DNA of 42,187 bases from Puniceicoccales bacterium. Lineage in GTDB: Bacteria > Verrucomicrobiota > Verrucomicrobiia > Opitutales > JAIRLG01. The stretch covers positions 1-42,187 of the forward strand of contig JAITIW010000048.1 in the NCBI GenBank assembly GCA_031279255.1, in the 5' to 3' direction. Below are positions 27,660 through 36,732 of the stretch, piece after piece; the first letter of the stretch is position 1; every line of letters begins with the position of its first letter. The notes beneath the pieces are model-generated. The model was given only the letters and a program-made list of their open reading frames with translations. It was not told the origin of the DNA and ran no database searches. The translations under genes and the position numbers were made by a program.

Positions 27660-27974
27660 ATGGCACAGAAAATTCGTATTAAGCTAAAGAGTTTTGATCA
27701 TCGTTTGGTGGATCAGTCGGCGGCGGAAATCGTCGATGCATCGAAACGTTCCGGTGCGAGAGTGGTGGGACCTGTTCCTCTGCCGACCCGGACGGAGCGT
27801 TTTTCAGTCAACCGTTCACCTCATAAAGATAAGAAATCGATGGAGCAGTTTGAGCTGAGGACACATATGCGTTTAGCGGAAATTTATGAACCGACGGCCG
27901 ATACCATTGAATCGCTGAAACGACTCAATCTTCCTTCGGGAGTGGAAGTCAGTATCAGTACAGGATCGAAATAA
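27660..27974 (+). CDS. rpsJ: 30S ribosomal protein S10
   Basis: A 104-residue S10 (NusE), part of the 30S head and partner of NusB and NusG in antitermination. It has [16 protein letters not shown] at the start and the loop region [20 protein letters not shown]. The length is normal. It directly follows fusA, and a 97-bp gap separates it from rplC, where S10 operons are normally tight. Confidence 0.98.
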   Translation: MAQKIRIKLKSFDHRLVDQSAAEIVDASKRSGARVVGPVPLPTRTERFSVNRSPHKDKKSMEQFELRTHMRLAEIYEPTADTIESLKRLNLPSGVEVSISTGSK

Positions 27975-27993
27975 GGGATAAAATGAAAAACAC

Positions 27994-28060
27994 TTGACAA
28001 AATATCATCACGTCCCAGAAATCGACGAGAAAATATTTTTCTAATGCAGGTTTAACCTGC
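27994..28060 (+). promoter_or_regulatory. Possible promoter and leader hairpin before rplC
   Basis: TTGACA (27994-27999) is followed 17 bp later by AGAAAT, a poor -10 box. Further on, GCAGGT-TTA-ACCTGC (28046-28060) forms a perfect hairpin 11 bases before the rplC start. This could be an internal promoter with a leader, or a regulatory site for a ribosomal protein. The sequence elements are seen; the role is inferred. Confidence 0.35.
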
Positions 28061-28071
28061 CGCTTAGAGTC

Positions 28072-28731
28072 ATGAAAGAAGAAATTGGAGTCCTAGGGAA
28101 AAAGATCGGCATGACGCAAGTTTTTGATGCTGAAGGCGATTTGATTCCCGTAACCGTCGTCAGAATGGCGGCCTGTCGTATTCTGCAGAAGCGTATGCAA
28201 GAACAAGATGGTTATGAAGCGGTTCAGATGATCCTTCAGGGCGAAAAACAGGGTGAGCACGTCAACGACAAGGCGACAATGGGGCGGCTCCAAAAGGCTG
28301 GATGCGATGTTTATAAACGTGTGGTGGCCTATCGCGAAATACGGGGTCAGTTCCCGGATTATCAACTCGGTGATACGTTGGATCTTTCGCTTTTTCAGGA
28401 AGGTGAAAAGGTCGATGTGGTTGGAATCACGAAGGGACATGGTTTTCAAGGTGTGATGAAGCGCTATGGGTTTTCCGGTGGTCCGGCTTCACATGGTGCG
28501 ATGTTTCACCGCAGAGGAGGTTCTTATGGACAGCGTCAATGGCCAGGGCATGTCATTAAGGGTAAGAAGATGCCGGGTCATTTCGGCATGGTGCGCCGTA
28601 CGGTACAAAATCTGAAGATCGTAAAGATCCTCAAGGAAGAAAATCTTCTGTTGATTCGAGGTAGTTTCCCGGGCGTAAAGGGCGCAACGGTGTTTGTTCG
28701 AAAGGCCATAAAAGCTTATGCTTGCTCATAA
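28072..28731 (+). CDS. rplC: 50S ribosomal protein L3
   Basis: A 219-residue L3 that nucleates 50S assembly and reaches the peptidyl transferase centre. LGKKIGMTQVFDAEGDLIPV is at the N-terminus, and the central ASHGAMFHRRGGSYGQ is the methylated-Gln segment of the family. The length is normal. There is no Shine-Dalgarno sequence; a hairpin ends 11 bases upstream of the start. Confidence 0.97.
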   Translation: MKEEIGVLGKKIGMTQVFDAEGDLIPVTVVRMAACRILQKRMQEQDGYEAVQMILQGEKQGEHVNDKATMGRLQKAGCDVYKRVVAYREIRGQFPDYQLGDTLDLSLFQEGEKVDVVGITKGHGFQGVMKRYGFSGGPASHGAMFHRRGGSYGQRQWPGHVIKGKKMPGHFGMVRRTVQNLKIVKILKEENLLLIRGSFPGVKGATVFVRKAIKAYACS

Positions 28732-28741
28732 AGTGTGTCCT

Positions 28742-29380
28742 ATGAAATTAAAGCTTTACAGTGCAGACGCTATGCAATTCGAGGAGAAGGAATTTCCTGA
28801 GTTTCCTGAATTGGGAAAGGATAAAGGCCAAATAGCTTTAAGTTTCGTCATTAAAATGCTGCAAGCGGCTAGGCGTCAAGGTAATGCTTGCACAAAGACA
28901 CGCGGCGAAGTCAGTGGAGGCGGTAAAAAACCGTGGCGTCAAAAGGGAACAGGTATGGCTCGACAGGGTTCACGTCGCAGCCCCATTTGGAGTGGCGGCG
29001 GTGTGGTCTTCGGCCCGAAACCACGATCTTATGGCGGCAAGGTCAACCATCGCGTGCGGCAATTGGCATTGGCAAAAGCATTTTTCGACTGTGCTTCGAT
29101 CGAAAAGGCCTGTGTCATGGAAAGTTTTGTGGTTCCTCAACCCAAGACACGGGCATTATGCCCAGTTTTAGCACGCATCGCACCCGAAGGAAGGCTTCTG
29201 TTGGTGGATACGCAATTCAGTAATGATTTCATTTTGGCGGGACGTAATCTGCAGCGCGTCTCTATGGTGGATGCCGCTATGGTCAATGCGTTGGATATTG
29301 TCTATAATGATTTTTGTATCTTGACAGAACGGGCGGTGGCGGTTCTGTCCCAGCGCATGGTATGGAAAGCAGTGTCATGA
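28742..29380 (+). CDS. rplD: 50S ribosomal protein L4
   Basis: A 212-residue L4 lining the exit tunnel. The extended loop contains GGGKKPWRQKGTGMARQGSR. In E. coli L4 also represses the S10 operon; no matching leader is recognised here. I chose ATG 28742 over an in-frame ATG at 28718 that overlaps rplC. The stop overlaps the rplW start (ATGA). Confidence 0.96.
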   Translation: MKLKLYSADAMQFEEKEFPEFPELGKDKGQIALSFVIKMLQAARRQGNACTKTRGEVSGGGKKPWRQKGTGMARQGSRRSPIWSGGGVVFGPKPRSYGGKVNHRVRQLALAKAFFDCASIEKACVMESFVVPQPKTRALCPVLARIAPEGRLLLVDTQFSNDFILAGRNLQRVSMVDAAMVNALDIVYNDFCILTERAVAVLSQRMVWKAVS

Positions 29381-29664
29381 GTACGCCAGAAAAAGTTTTA
29401 AAGAGTATCTGGATGACGGAAAAGGCGACGTCCTTGACGTCCCAGGGCCAGTACACCTTTGAGGTCTTTCCTGGAGTTTCTTCCGTAGAGGTTTCCAAAG
29501 CGGTGGCCGAGAAATTCCGTGTGCACGTACGCCATGTCAATATCGTCAATCGTCGAGGAAAGTGGAAACGAGATCGATCGAAACGAGGTCACTATGGCCG
29601 AACGGCGGCTCGTCGGTTGGCTTATGTCGCTTTACGATCGGGTGAAACGATTGATTTGGTATGA
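29377..29664 (+). CDS. rplW: 50S ribosomal protein L23
   Basis: A 95-residue L23 at the tunnel exit, docking site for trigger factor and SRP. It has KVLKSIWMTEKAT at the start and the conserved loop VNRRGKWKRDRSKRGHYGR. ATG 29377 is chosen because it overlaps the rplD stop by four bases; the longer frame from 29314 lies inside rplD. Confidence 0.96.
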   Translation: MSTPEKVLKSIWMTEKATSLTSQGQYTFEVFPGVSSVEVSKAVAEKFRVHVRHVNIVNRRGKWKRDRSKRGHYGRTAARRLAYVALRSGETIDLV

Positions 29665-29678
29665 GGAGATTTTAAGAG

Positions 29679-30521
29679 ATGGCGATTGTTCAACTAAGAC
29701 CCAAAACTCCCTCCCAGCGTTTTCATTTGAAAAATGTCCAATCGCTGTGGAAAGGTGCTGCCGAAGCTTCTCTGACAAAGGGTGATCAGCGTTCACATGG
29801 GCGTAATTGCTATGGTCGCATCACGTCACGTCGTCGTGGAGGTGGGCACAAGCGTTCCTATCGACGGATCGATTTTAATCGAAAGAAAATCGGGATTGAG
29901 GCATCGGTGGCGCATATCGAATATGATCCTAATCGTTCCGCTCATATCGCTTTGTTGAACTTTGCCGATGGCGAGAAGCGTTATATGGTGGCTCCGCGAG
30001 GCCTGCAGTTGGGCGATAAGGTCGTACATCTTGCGGAATCTCAGGAGGATTTCCGTGTCGGTATGTCATTGCCGCTGCATCAAATGCCGCTAGGTGTTCC
30101 CGTTCATTGTATCGAGATGGAACCCAATGGCGGTGCGAAAATTGCCCGTAGTGCAGGTGCTTCGTGTCAGTTGGTCTCCATCGAAGGTTCTGACGCGACC
30201 ATTAAATTACCCAGCGGAGAGATTCGTTTACTCGATGCACGCTGTCGAGCGACCATTGGGCAGGTAGGAAATGTTGATCACAACAAACGTTCTTTGGGAA
30301 AGGCAGGTCGCAATCGATGGTTGAATCGTCGACCGCGGGTACGAGGTGTTGCGATGAATCCGGTGGATCACCCGCAAGGCGGAGGTGAAGGGCGTACATC
30401 CGGAGGTGGTCATCCGGTATCACCCTGGGGGCAATTGGCCAAGGGCTACCCCACGAGGCGAAAGACAAAATCCTCCAATGAGCGAATTTTGGTGAGGTGT
30501 AATGGAAGACGTGTGAAATAA
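29679..30521 (+). CDS. rplB: 50S ribosomal protein L2
   Basis: A 280-residue L2, essential for subunit joining and peptidyl transferase structure. The C-terminal block [15 protein letters not shown] holds His231, the equivalent of the functionally important E. coli His229. The next conserved His of that block is Gln233 here. The extreme N-terminus differs from the usual opening but the length is normal. GAGGAG lies ten bases before the start. Confidence 0.97.
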   Translation: MAIVQLRPKTPSQRFHLKNVQSLWKGAAEASLTKGDQRSHGRNCYGRITSRRRGGGHKRSYRRIDFNRKKIGIEASVAHIEYDPNRSAHIALLNFADGEKRYMVAPRGLQLGDKVVHLAESQEDFRVGMSLPLHQMPLGVPVHCIEMEPNGGAKIARSAGASCQLVSIEGSDATIKLPSGEIRLLDARCRATIGQVGNVDHNKRSLGKAGRNRWLNRRPRVRGVAMNPVDHPQGGGEGRTSGGGHPVSPWGQLAKGYPTRRKTKSSNERILVRCNGRRVK

Positions 30522-30525
30522 GGAT

Positions 30526-30801
30526 ATGGCTCGTTCAGCAAAAAAAGGTTTCTTTGTGGATGTCAGCTTGATGGATAAGGTCGATCAAGCTCAGAAGACG
30601 AATTCCAAAAAGCCTATTAAAACCTGGTCGCGTCGTTCGACGATCACGCCAGATTTTGTCGGTTTGACGTTTCAGGTCCACAATGGGAAAGTTTTTCATG
30701 ATGTTTTCGTCACCGAGAACATGGTCGGCCATAAATTGGGAGAGTTTTCATTGACCCGGACATTTAAGGCCCATAATCCGCACACACAAAAGGCATCATG
30801 A
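30526..30801 (+). CDS. rpsS: 30S ribosomal protein S19
   Basis: A 91-residue S19 of the 30S head, contacting S13 and A-site tRNA. It has the signatures [21 protein letters not shown] and [15 protein letters not shown]. The stop overlaps the rplV start by four bases (ATGA). Confidence 0.98.
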   Translation: MARSAKKGFFVDVSLMDKVDQAQKTNSKKPIKTWSRRSTITPDFVGLTFQVHNGKVFHDVFVTENMVGHKLGEFSLTRTFKAHNPHTQKAS

Positions 30802-31154
30802 GTACGGAAAATGTAGAAGTCAAGGCGTTGGCGCGGCATGTGAGAATGTCGCCGAAAAAGGTTCGTGAAGTATTGCGCTGTCTTCCGGGCAGAACGGCCG
30901 GAGAGGCATTGGATTATCTGCGTTTAGTGCCGCGAAAGTCCGCTTTTTATGCCGCTAAGTTACTTCGCAGTGCCATTGCCAATGCTGATGTCAAGGGATT
31001 GAGTGGCCGTGATCTATGGATCAAGGAAGCGATCGTAGAACAGGGCATGGTCATGAAGCGCTTTGTGCCAGCGGCCCGTGGCTCGGCACATCCCATTCGC
31101 AAAAAATCGAGTCGCATTCGGTTTATTTTGACGGAAAGGTTGGAGAGAAAGTAA
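30798..31154 (+). CDS. rplV: 50S ribosomal protein L22
   Basis: A 118-residue L22 lining the exit tunnel. It has [18 protein letters not shown] at the start and the beta-hairpin [20 protein letters not shown], where macrolide-resistance changes map in other species. The start overlaps the rpsS stop, and rpsC follows 2 bp later. Confidence 0.97.
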   Translation: MSTENVEVKALARHVRMSPKKVREVLRCLPGRTAGEALDYLRLVPRKSAFYAAKLLRSAIANADVKGLSGRDLWIKEAIVEQGMVMKRFVPAARGSAHPIRKKSSRIRFILTERLERK

Positions 31155-31156
31155 TT

Positions 31157-31795
31157 ATGGGACAGAAAACGAATCCTATAGGTTTGCGCCTTTCCATTCG
31201 CCGAGATTGGGAATCCCGTTGGTTTGCGACGGGGAAGGATTATGCGACATTTTTAAAGGAGGATTATGTCATCCGTCGTTTTTTGAGGCGGAAGGTAAAG
31301 TTCGCTTCATGTTCGAAAATATTCATCGAACGAGCTGGCGATCGTGTACGCGTGAAGATTCATTCGGCTCGACCAGGTCTCATCATCGGCCGTAGAGGGC
31401 AGGATTTGGAAAAGTTGTCGGAAAGTTTAAAAAAAATCATCCGACGTGATGTCCTGTTGGACGTGCAGGAGATTAAGCGTCCCGATCTAGAAGCGACATT
31501 GGTGGCCGAAGGTATTGCGGTGCAATTGGAGCGCAGGATTTCGTTCCGCCGCGCTCTGAAAAAAGCTGTACAGACGTCGATGGCATTGGGGGCCGAAGGT
31601 ATTCGCGTTCAATGTTCGGGACGATTGGGAGGGACAGAAATCGCGCGATCCGAATCGCAACGCGCTGGTCGTGTCCCATTACATACTTTGAAAGAGCACA
31701 TCGATTATGGTTTTGCGGAAGCTAAGACCGTATACGGAGTCATTGGAGTGAAGTGTTGGATTTGTCATCCACAGGAGGAATCGTCTGCCGCTTAG
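31157..31795 (+). CDS. rpsC: 30S ribosomal protein S3
   Basis: A 212-residue S3, part of the mRNA entry helicase. MGQKTNPIGLRLS is the classic opening, and the KH-domain loop GRRG is at 78-81. ATG 31157 is chosen; the longer frame from 31016 runs inside rplV. GGAGAG lies nine bases upstream. The length is normal. Confidence 0.97.
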   Translation: MGQKTNPIGLRLSIRRDWESRWFATGKDYATFLKEDYVIRRFLRRKVKFASCSKIFIERAGDRVRVKIHSARPGLIIGRRGQDLEKLSESLKKIIRRDVLLDVQEIKRPDLEATLVAEGIAVQLERRISFRRALKKAVQTSMALGAEGIRVQCSGRLGGTEIARSESQRAGRVPLHTLKEHIDYGFAEAKTVYGVIGVKCWICHPQEESSAA

Positions 31796-31814
31796 TTTTT
31801 AATCATAAATCATC

Positions 31815-32231
31815 ATGGCCAAGTTATCACCTGCTAAGACAAAGTTTCGCAAAGTTTCCAAAGGGAGGAATCGCGGCAATGCCAAAGGAGGCGATACATT
31901 GGCATTTGGTGACTTTGGTATGCAATCTCTGAGTCGCGGCAATATGACATCGTCGCAGATCGAAGCGGCACGTGTGGCGATCAATCGCCATCTCAAACGA
32001 AAAGGCAAGATGTGGGTCCGAGTTTTTCCGCATAAACCGGTGACGAAAAAACCGGCTGAGACGCGTATGGGAAAAGGAAAAGGTCCGGTCGAATATTGGG
32101 TTTCGGTGATTAAGCCAGGCCGTGTTTTATTTGAATTATCCGGCGTCCCGGCAACAGTGGCGCGCGAAGCGATGCGTCTCGCCGATAGAAAATTATCATT
32201 GCGATGCCGTTTTGTCAGTCATGAAGAGTAA
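31815..32231 (+). CDS. rplP: 50S ribosomal protein L16
   Basis: A 138-residue L16 that positions A-site tRNA. It has [16 protein letters not shown] at the start and [20 protein letters not shown] centrally, the methyl-arginine and hydroxylated region in other bacteria. There is no Shine-Dalgarno sequence. It pairs with rpmC, as is universal in bacteria. Confidence 0.98.
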   Translation: MAKLSPAKTKFRKVSKGRNRGNAKGGDTLAFGDFGMQSLSRGNMTSSQIEAARVAINRHLKRKGKMWVRVFPHKPVTKKPAETRMGKGKGPVEYWVSVIKPGRVLFELSGVPATVAREAMRLADRKLSLRCRFVSHEE

Positions 32232-32251
32232 GATAATCTTTATAGGAACTT

Positions 32252-32440
32252 ATGGCGAATTTTAAGGAGTTAGATTTAAAAGAGTTGCGTGAAAAGGCAT
32301 TTCACGCGCGTGCTGAGTTATTGGATTTGCGGCTCAAAAAGCGCTTGGGCTCAGCGGGTAAGCCGCATGTGGTACGGCATTTGCGAAAAGAAATAGCACG
32401 TCTGGAGACGTTCATGCGAATGAAGAGAGATACAGCCTAG
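32252..32440 (+). CDS. rpmC: 50S ribosomal protein L29
   Basis: A 62-residue two-helix L29 at the tunnel exit. It has ELDLKELREKAFHARAELLD, and KPHVVRHLRKEIARLET is the family signature. AGGA lies close upstream of the ATG. It sits between rplP and rpsQ, as usual. Confidence 0.97.
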   Translation: MANFKELDLKELREKAFHARAELLDLRLKKRLGSAGKPHVVRHLRKEIARLETFMRMKRDTA

Positions 32441-32462
32441 CTGTTTCGGGTAGAAGTTCATT

Positions 32463-32747
32463 ATGAGTGGAGAAAGAAGTTGTCGAAAAGATTTGGTCGG
32501 TGTGGTGATAAGCCGCATGGGCGATAAGACGGTGAAGGTATCTTATGCCTATAAAGCACCTCATCCTCTCTATAAAAAAGAGATGAGGCGGAGGACGATT
32601 TTACACGCTCATGATGCGGCGAACGAATGTCAGTGTGGCGATAAGGTGGAATTGATGGAGACGCGGCCCATCAGTCATCTCAAGCGGTGGCGTGTGGTCC
32701 GGATTGTGGCGAAATCACCCAAAGCGGTGGAGGCGGAAAAGGCATAA
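32463..32747 (+). CDS. rpsQ: 30S ribosomal protein S17
   Basis: A 94-residue S17 that binds 16S rRNA early in assembly. It has the OB-fold signature DLVGVVISRMGDKTVKV and ETRPISHLKRWRVVRIV. The length is slightly above the usual 80-90 because of a short charged tail. rplN follows 3 bp later. Confidence 0.97.
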   Translation: MSGERSCRKDLVGVVISRMGDKTVKVSYAYKAPHPLYKKEMRRRTILHAHDAANECQCGDKVELMETRPISHLKRWRVVRIVAKSPKAVEAEKA

Positions 32748-32750
32748 AAT

Positions 32751-33116
32751 ATGTTGCAGCAGCAAAGTTTACTCGATATTGCGGATAATACGGGAGCTCG
32801 GAAGGCGATGATGATCCGCCGCCTGGGACAAATTACCGACACGGCTTCCATAGGAGATGTCATCGTAGTGGCCATTAAGAAAAGCACTCCCGATGCGGCC
32901 GTTAAGAAGGGAAGTGTCGCTCGGGCTGTTGTCGTTCGTACCAAAGCACCTATTCGTCGAAAGGATGGCAGTTCGTTGCGTTTTGATTCGAATGCTTGTG
33001 TAATTATCGATGATAAGGGAAATCCAAAGGGGACACGTATTTTTGGCCCCGTTGCACGTGAATTGCGCCAGAAAGATTTCACAAAAATTTTGTCATTAGC
33101 TCCGGAGGTACTATGA
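32751..33116 (+). CDS. rplN: 50S ribosomal protein L14
   Basis: A 121-residue L14 at the subunit interface. It has [18 protein letters not shown] and the block [20 protein letters not shown], with GPVARELR. The length is typical. The stop overlaps the rplX start by four bases. Confidence 0.98.
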   Translation: MLQQQSLLDIADNTGARKAMMIRRLGQITDTASIGDVIVVAIKKSTPDAAVKKGSVARAVVVRTKAPIRRKDGSSLRFDSNACVIIDDKGNPKGTRIFGPVARELRQKDFTKILSLAPEVL

Positions 33117-33370
33117 AATATAAAGTCAAGCGCGACGACGAGGTGATCGTAATTTCCGGAGCTCATAAGGGAAAGCGTGGGAAGATTTTGAATGTCATCA
33201 AAGATCGGTGTCGCGTGGTCGTTGAGGGAGTAGCGGTACATAAGCGTCACATGAAGAAGTCGCGGGAGTATCCGGAAGGTACGATTCTGAACAAGGAAGG
33301 TAGCATCCATTATTCCAATGTCATGCTCGCTTCTAAATTTGAGGCAAAGGAGAAAGCAAAGGTGCGTTGA
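33113..33370 (+). CDS. rplX: 50S ribosomal protein L24
   Basis: An 85-residue L24, an assembly initiator with a KOW motif ([18 protein letters not shown]). It is shorter than E. coli L24 (104). It has a good ribosome site, GGAGG, inside the end of rplN, and an ATGA overlap. Confidence 0.96.
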   Translation: MKYKVKRDDEVIVISGAHKGKRGKILNVIKDRCRVVVEGVAVHKRHMKKSREYPEGTILNKEGSIHYSNVMLASKFEAKEKAKVR

Positions 33371-33425
33371 GGATTTATGATTCGAGAGAAGTATTGAAAA
33401 TGTATTGATCCCTCGAGAGCTTATT

Positions 33426-33977
33426 ATGAAGACGTCCACATCAGTCATGAAGGTGCATTACGACCAGAATGTCATTCCGGCTCTGCAGAAAAAATTTGGC
33501 TATAAAAATCGCCATCAAGTCCCGGTGATGGAAAAAATTGTCATTAATTCGGCCTTGAATGCCGATAGTGACAAATCTTGGGTGGCGGAAGTGGAAAAAG
33601 ATATAGGATTGATTGCTGCCCAGAAACCCATCATAACGCGTGCCAAGAAAAGTATTTCCAATTTTAAATTGCGTCAGGGAATGCCAAATGGCGTCAAGGT
33701 GACATTGCGCGGTCGTCAGATGTACGAATTTTGGTCGCGTTGGATGCACGTTGCCTTACCAGTTTCAAGGGATTTTCGAGGCCTTCTCAATAGATTTGAT
33801 GGCCGTGGGAATTATACGGTAGGTATCGTCGATCACACGATTTTTCCAGAAATTAGTATTGATCATGATCGAAAAAAAAATGTCGGTATGGACATTACGG
33901 TTGTTACTTCGGCCAAGACGGATGCGGAAGCACTGGAGTTTTTGAGGCTCATGGGTGCTCCTTTCCGGCTGAAGTGA
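33426..33977 (+). CDS. rplE: 50S ribosomal protein L5
   Basis: A 183-residue L5 that carries 5S rRNA into the 50[33 protein letters not shown] and [11 protein letters not shown] are family blocks. ATG 33426 is preferred; ATG 33447 (MKVHYDQ) fits the family length as well, and a TTG at 33405 is unlikely. There is no clear Shine-Dalgarno sequence. Confidence 0.95.
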   Translation: MKTSTSVMKVHYDQNVIPALQKKFGYKNRHQVPVMEKIVINSALNADSDKSWVAEVEKDIGLIAAQKPIITRAKKSISNFKLRQGMPNGVKVTLRGRQMYEFWSRWMHVALPVSRDFRGLLNRFDGRGNYTVGIVDHTIFPEISIDHDRKKNVGMDITVVTSAKTDAEALEFLRLMGAPFRLK

Positions 33978-34003
33978 GGTATCATGAGGAGATTGAAAAA
34001 AGC

Positions 34004-34309
34004 ATGGCTAAAAAATCAGTAATAGCTCGAAATGTGAAGCGTCAAGCGATGGTGGCGCGTTATGGGGAACGTCGTAAGGCACTGAAGTGTATTTTAAAGG
34101 ATCCCAAAACGACGGATGAGGCCTTTTTCAAGGCTCAGAGAGAATTGGCGAAACTGCCACGCGATACTTCTTTCGTCAGAGTGCGCCATCGTTGTGCCAT
34201 CACCGGCAGAGGTCGGGCATATTTCGGTCGTTTCGGAGTGTCCCGTATTCAGCTGAGGGAGATGGCTTTGTTTGGTGAATTACCCGGTGTGGTAAAGGCT
34301 TCTTGGTAG
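34004..34309 (+). CDS. rpsN: 30S ribosomal protein S14, zinc-free type
   Basis: A 101-residue S14 of the long form. The conserved C-terminal block [18 protein letters not shown] has a single Cys, so the two CxxC pairs of the zinc form are absent. It ends GVVKASW. ATG 34004 (MAKKS) is chosen over an in-frame GTG at 33974. GAGGAG lies 13 bases upstream, rather far. Confidence 0.96.
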   Translation: MAKKSVIARNVKRQAMVARYGERRKALKCILKDPKTTDEAFFKAQRELAKLPRDTSFVRVRHRCAITGRGRAYFGRFGVSRIQLREMALFGELPGVVKASW

Positions 34310-34315
34310 AAAATT

Positions 34316-34705
34316 ATGGACACCGTTGGGGATTTTTTAACTGTTTTGCGCAATGCCAGTAAGGCCAAAAAGCCGACCTGCCGAGTCCCGGCTTCTAAAA
34401 TGCGCGAAAGTCTCTTGAATATTTTGAAGTCCGAGGGATATATTGCCGATTTCAAGCCGGAAGAAGATGAAGCCCATCATCATTATTTTTTGGTTTTTCT
34501 GAAATATGTTCAGGGAGTTTCGGCCATTGTCGGCATAGAGCGTTGTAGCAAACCCGGTTGTCGGCTCTACTATAGTCAGTCGAAAATCCCCAAAATTTTG
34601 GGTGGGCTTGGAACGGCTATTTTAACCACATCTCGTGGTATTTTAAAAGGTACTGATGCCGTCAAGCAAAAGGTCGGTGGAGAATTATTGTGTAAGGTTT
34701 GGTGA
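34316..34705 (+). CDS. rpsH: 30S ribosomal protein S8
   Basis: A 129-residue S8 that binds helix 21 of 16S rRNA. It has DTVGDFLTVLRNASKAKK and the C-terminal LGGLGTAILTTSRGIL block. In E. coli S8 represses the spc operon at the L5 start; no such site is recognised here. The spacing to its neighbours is 6 and 14 bp. Confidence 0.97.
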   Translation: MDTVGDFLTVLRNASKAKKPTCRVPASKMRESLLNILKSEGYIADFKPEEDEAHHHYFLVFLKYVQGVSAIVGIERCSKPGCRLYYSQSKIPKILGGLGTAILTTSRGILKGTDAVKQKVGGELLCKVW

Positions 34706-34719
34706 GATGGAGGAGCATC

Positions 34720-35256
34720 ATGAGTAGAATCGGAAAGTTAGCGATAGAGATTCCTGCATCGGTAAAAGTGACCCTGGAGGGGGCGAAAGTAAACGTCGAG
34801 GGGCCGAAAGGAAAATTGGAGCAGACATTTGACGATGTGGTGACGATCGTACAGAAAGATGCGCAGATATATGTCCAGCCCAAGGGTAATAGCCGTTATG
34901 CTCGGGCGATGCACGGTACGGTAGCTTCCATTATTCGCTCCATGGTCATGGGAGTTCAGAAGCTATTTTTTAAAGAGTTGGAAATTACGGGCGTTGGATT
35001 TAAGGCCTCCGTCGCGGATCATGTGCTTGATTTGTCACTGGGATATTCTCATCCCATTCGCTATAACATTCCGGCCAATGTGACGGTGACGACGCCGGAA
35101 GCGACGAAAATTCGGGTGGAAAGCCCTAGTAAATTCCTTGCAGGGCAGGTGGCGGCCGATATCAAACATTACTATCCGGCGGAGCCCTATAAAGGAAAAG
35201 GAGTGAGGATTGTGGGAGAATTTGTCAGGCGCAAGGAAGGCAAGAAGACGGCATAA
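34720..35256 (+). CDS. rplF: 50S ribosomal protein L6
   Basis: A 178-residue L6 near the sarcin-ricin loop. It has MSRIGKLAIEIPASVKVT and the C-terminal signature YKGKGVRIVGEFVRRKEGKK. ATG 34720 is preferred, with GGAGGAG at a good distance; a longer frame from 34699 overlaps rpsH. Confidence 0.97.
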   Translation: MSRIGKLAIEIPASVKVTLEGAKVNVEGPKGKLEQTFDDVVTIVQKDAQIYVQPKGNSRYARAMHGTVASIIRSMVMGVQKLFFKELEITGVGFKASVADHVLDLSLGYSHPIRYNIPANVTVTTPEATKIRVESPSKFLAGQVAADIKHYYPAEPYKGKGVRIVGEFVRRKEGKKTA

Positions 35257-35278
35257 TTGGGTATGGTGAGGAGAATTT

Positions 35279-35644
35279 ATGGTGAATTTAAGTGATAAAC
35301 AAGTGGTGACGCAGAGGCGTCATTGGCGTGTCCGGAGAAAGGTAGAGGGTAGCGCAGATCGTCCGCGCTTGTCGCTGCATTTTAGCCATAAACATGGCTA
35401 TGCCCAGTGCGTCGATGATAACACAGGACGTACCTTAGTGGCGCTTTCGACGTTGGATAAATCCCTGAAGGAGCAGTCTGCCAAGGCGAATGTAGCAGGA
35501 GCTCGTCTGCTCGGTGATGCTTTTGGGAAAAAAGCCATTGCCTGTGGCATTTCCAAGGTTGTGTTCGATCGTGGCGCTCGTCAATATCATGGTGTCCTAT
35601 GCGCCTTTGCGGATGCGGTGCGCAGCCACAAAATTGATTTTTAG
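35279..35644 (+). CDS. rplR: 50S ribosomal protein L18
   Basis: A 121-residue L18 that binds 5S rRNA. It has RRHWRVRRKVEGSADRPRLS and the block FDRGARQYHGVLCAFADAVR. The ribosome site GAGGAG lies five bases from the ATG, among the stronger ones here. Confidence 0.97.
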   Translation: MVNLSDKQVVTQRRHWRVRRKVEGSADRPRLSLHFSHKHGYAQCVDDNTGRTLVALSTLDKSLKEQSAKANVAGARLLGDAFGKKAIACGISKVVFDRGARQYHGVLCAFADAVRSHKIDF

Positions 35645-35656
35645 TCTTTGTGATTT

Positions 35657-36220
35657 ATGAGTGATCAAGCTACAGTTACCCGTGAGCGGCGGCGGCGAAA
35701 ATTTCCGGAATCGAGAAGAGCTTCTCAGGAGCAGCTCAATCCGGACAAATTGGCCGAAAAGTTGATCCAGGTCAATCGTTGCGCGAAGGTCGTAAAAGGT
35801 GGTCGTCGGTTCGGTTTTTCCGCTTTAGTGGTGGTGGGAGATCAGGCCGGTCGTGTAGGTGTGGGTAAAGGTAAGTCCAAGGAAGTACCGGAGGCGGTGC
35901 ACAAGGCAACGGAGCGCGCCAAGAGGAATTTGCAATCCTATGCGATTCAAAATGCGACTATTCCTCATGCCGTAGAGGGTCATGCCGATGGTGGGCATGT
36001 GATTTTAAGGCCAGCTTCTCCCGGAACGGGCGTCATTGCCGGAGGTAGCGTTCGTCACGTACTGGAAGTATTGGGCATAAAGAATATTTTGTCGAAATCC
36101 TTAGGTTCCAGTAATCCGATTTCGGTTGTCCATGCGACATTGGATGCGCTTTCTCGCTTGAGGACATGGGAACAGGTGAAGGCCGTACGTTGCGCCATTC
36201 CGGATAGCGGTGATTTGTAG
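35657..36220 (+). CDS. rpsE: 30S ribosomal protein S5
   Basis: A 187-residue S5, important for decoding accuracy. It has the double-stranded RNA-binding block VVKGGRRFGFSALVVVGD, GKGKSKEVPEAVHKA, and IAGGSVRHVLEVLGIKNI. A basic N-terminal leader of about 25 residues precedes the fold. No rpmD (L30) follows, unlike in many bacteria; rplO comes next after 29 bp. Confidence 0.97.
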   Translation: MSDQATVTRERRRRKFPESRRASQEQLNPDKLAEKLIQVNRCAKVVKGGRRFGFSALVVVGDQAGRVGVGKGKSKEVPEAVHKATERAKRNLQSYAIQNATIPHAVEGHADGGHVILRPASPGTGVIAGGSVRHVLEVLGIKNILSKSLGSSNPISVVHATLDALSRLRTWEQVKAVRCAIPDSGDL

Positions 36221-36249
36221 AAAAGGATTGAATAAAAGAGGATTAAACG

Positions 36250-36726
36250 ATGAAGTTACATACACTGGTTCGTGAGAAAAGTTCAGCTAGGCCGCGCAAA
36301 CGCGTCGGTCGTGGTGCCGGTTCTGGCATGGGAAAGACCAGCGGTCGCGGGCATAAGGGTGGCAAAGCACGTTCAGGTTATAGTCCCTCACCGGTCTCGT
36401 CCGGTATTCCTTTTTACCGCCGCTTGCCCAAGCGTGGGTTTGACAATAAGCGCTTTTCTCAGGAAATGGCTTACGTCAATCTTCGCGATCTGGATCGTTG
36501 TGGCGAAGTGGAAGTGATCGACCGTAGTTTGTTGCGACAGAAAGGGATCCTGTCATCAGATGCGCCCTATAAAGTTCTCGGCCAGGGCGAGATTCATCGG
36601 CCTTATAAAATTATTGCAGATCGCTTTTCGGCCTCCGCTAAGGCAAAGATTTTAGCAGCGGGTGGGGAAGCGGTGGAGTTGGTCGTACAGGAGACGCAGG
36701 AGACACAGAATAAAATAGAAAAGTAG
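36250..36726 (+). CDS. rplO: 50S ribosomal protein L15
   Basis: A 158-residue L15, a late assembly protein. It has the glycine-rich N-terminus KRVGRGAGSGMGKTSGRGHK and GGKARSGYSPSPV. AGAGGA lies seven bases before the start. Its place directly before secY is standard. Confidence 0.97.
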   Translation: MKLHTLVREKSSARPRKRVGRGAGSGMGKTSGRGHKGGKARSGYSPSPVSSGIPFYRRLPKRGFDNKRFSQEMAYVNLRDLDRCGEVEVIDRSLLRQKGILSSDAPYKVLGQGEIHRPYKIIADRFSASAKAKILAAGGEAVELVVQETQETQNKIEK

Positions 36727-36732
36727 CGAAAA

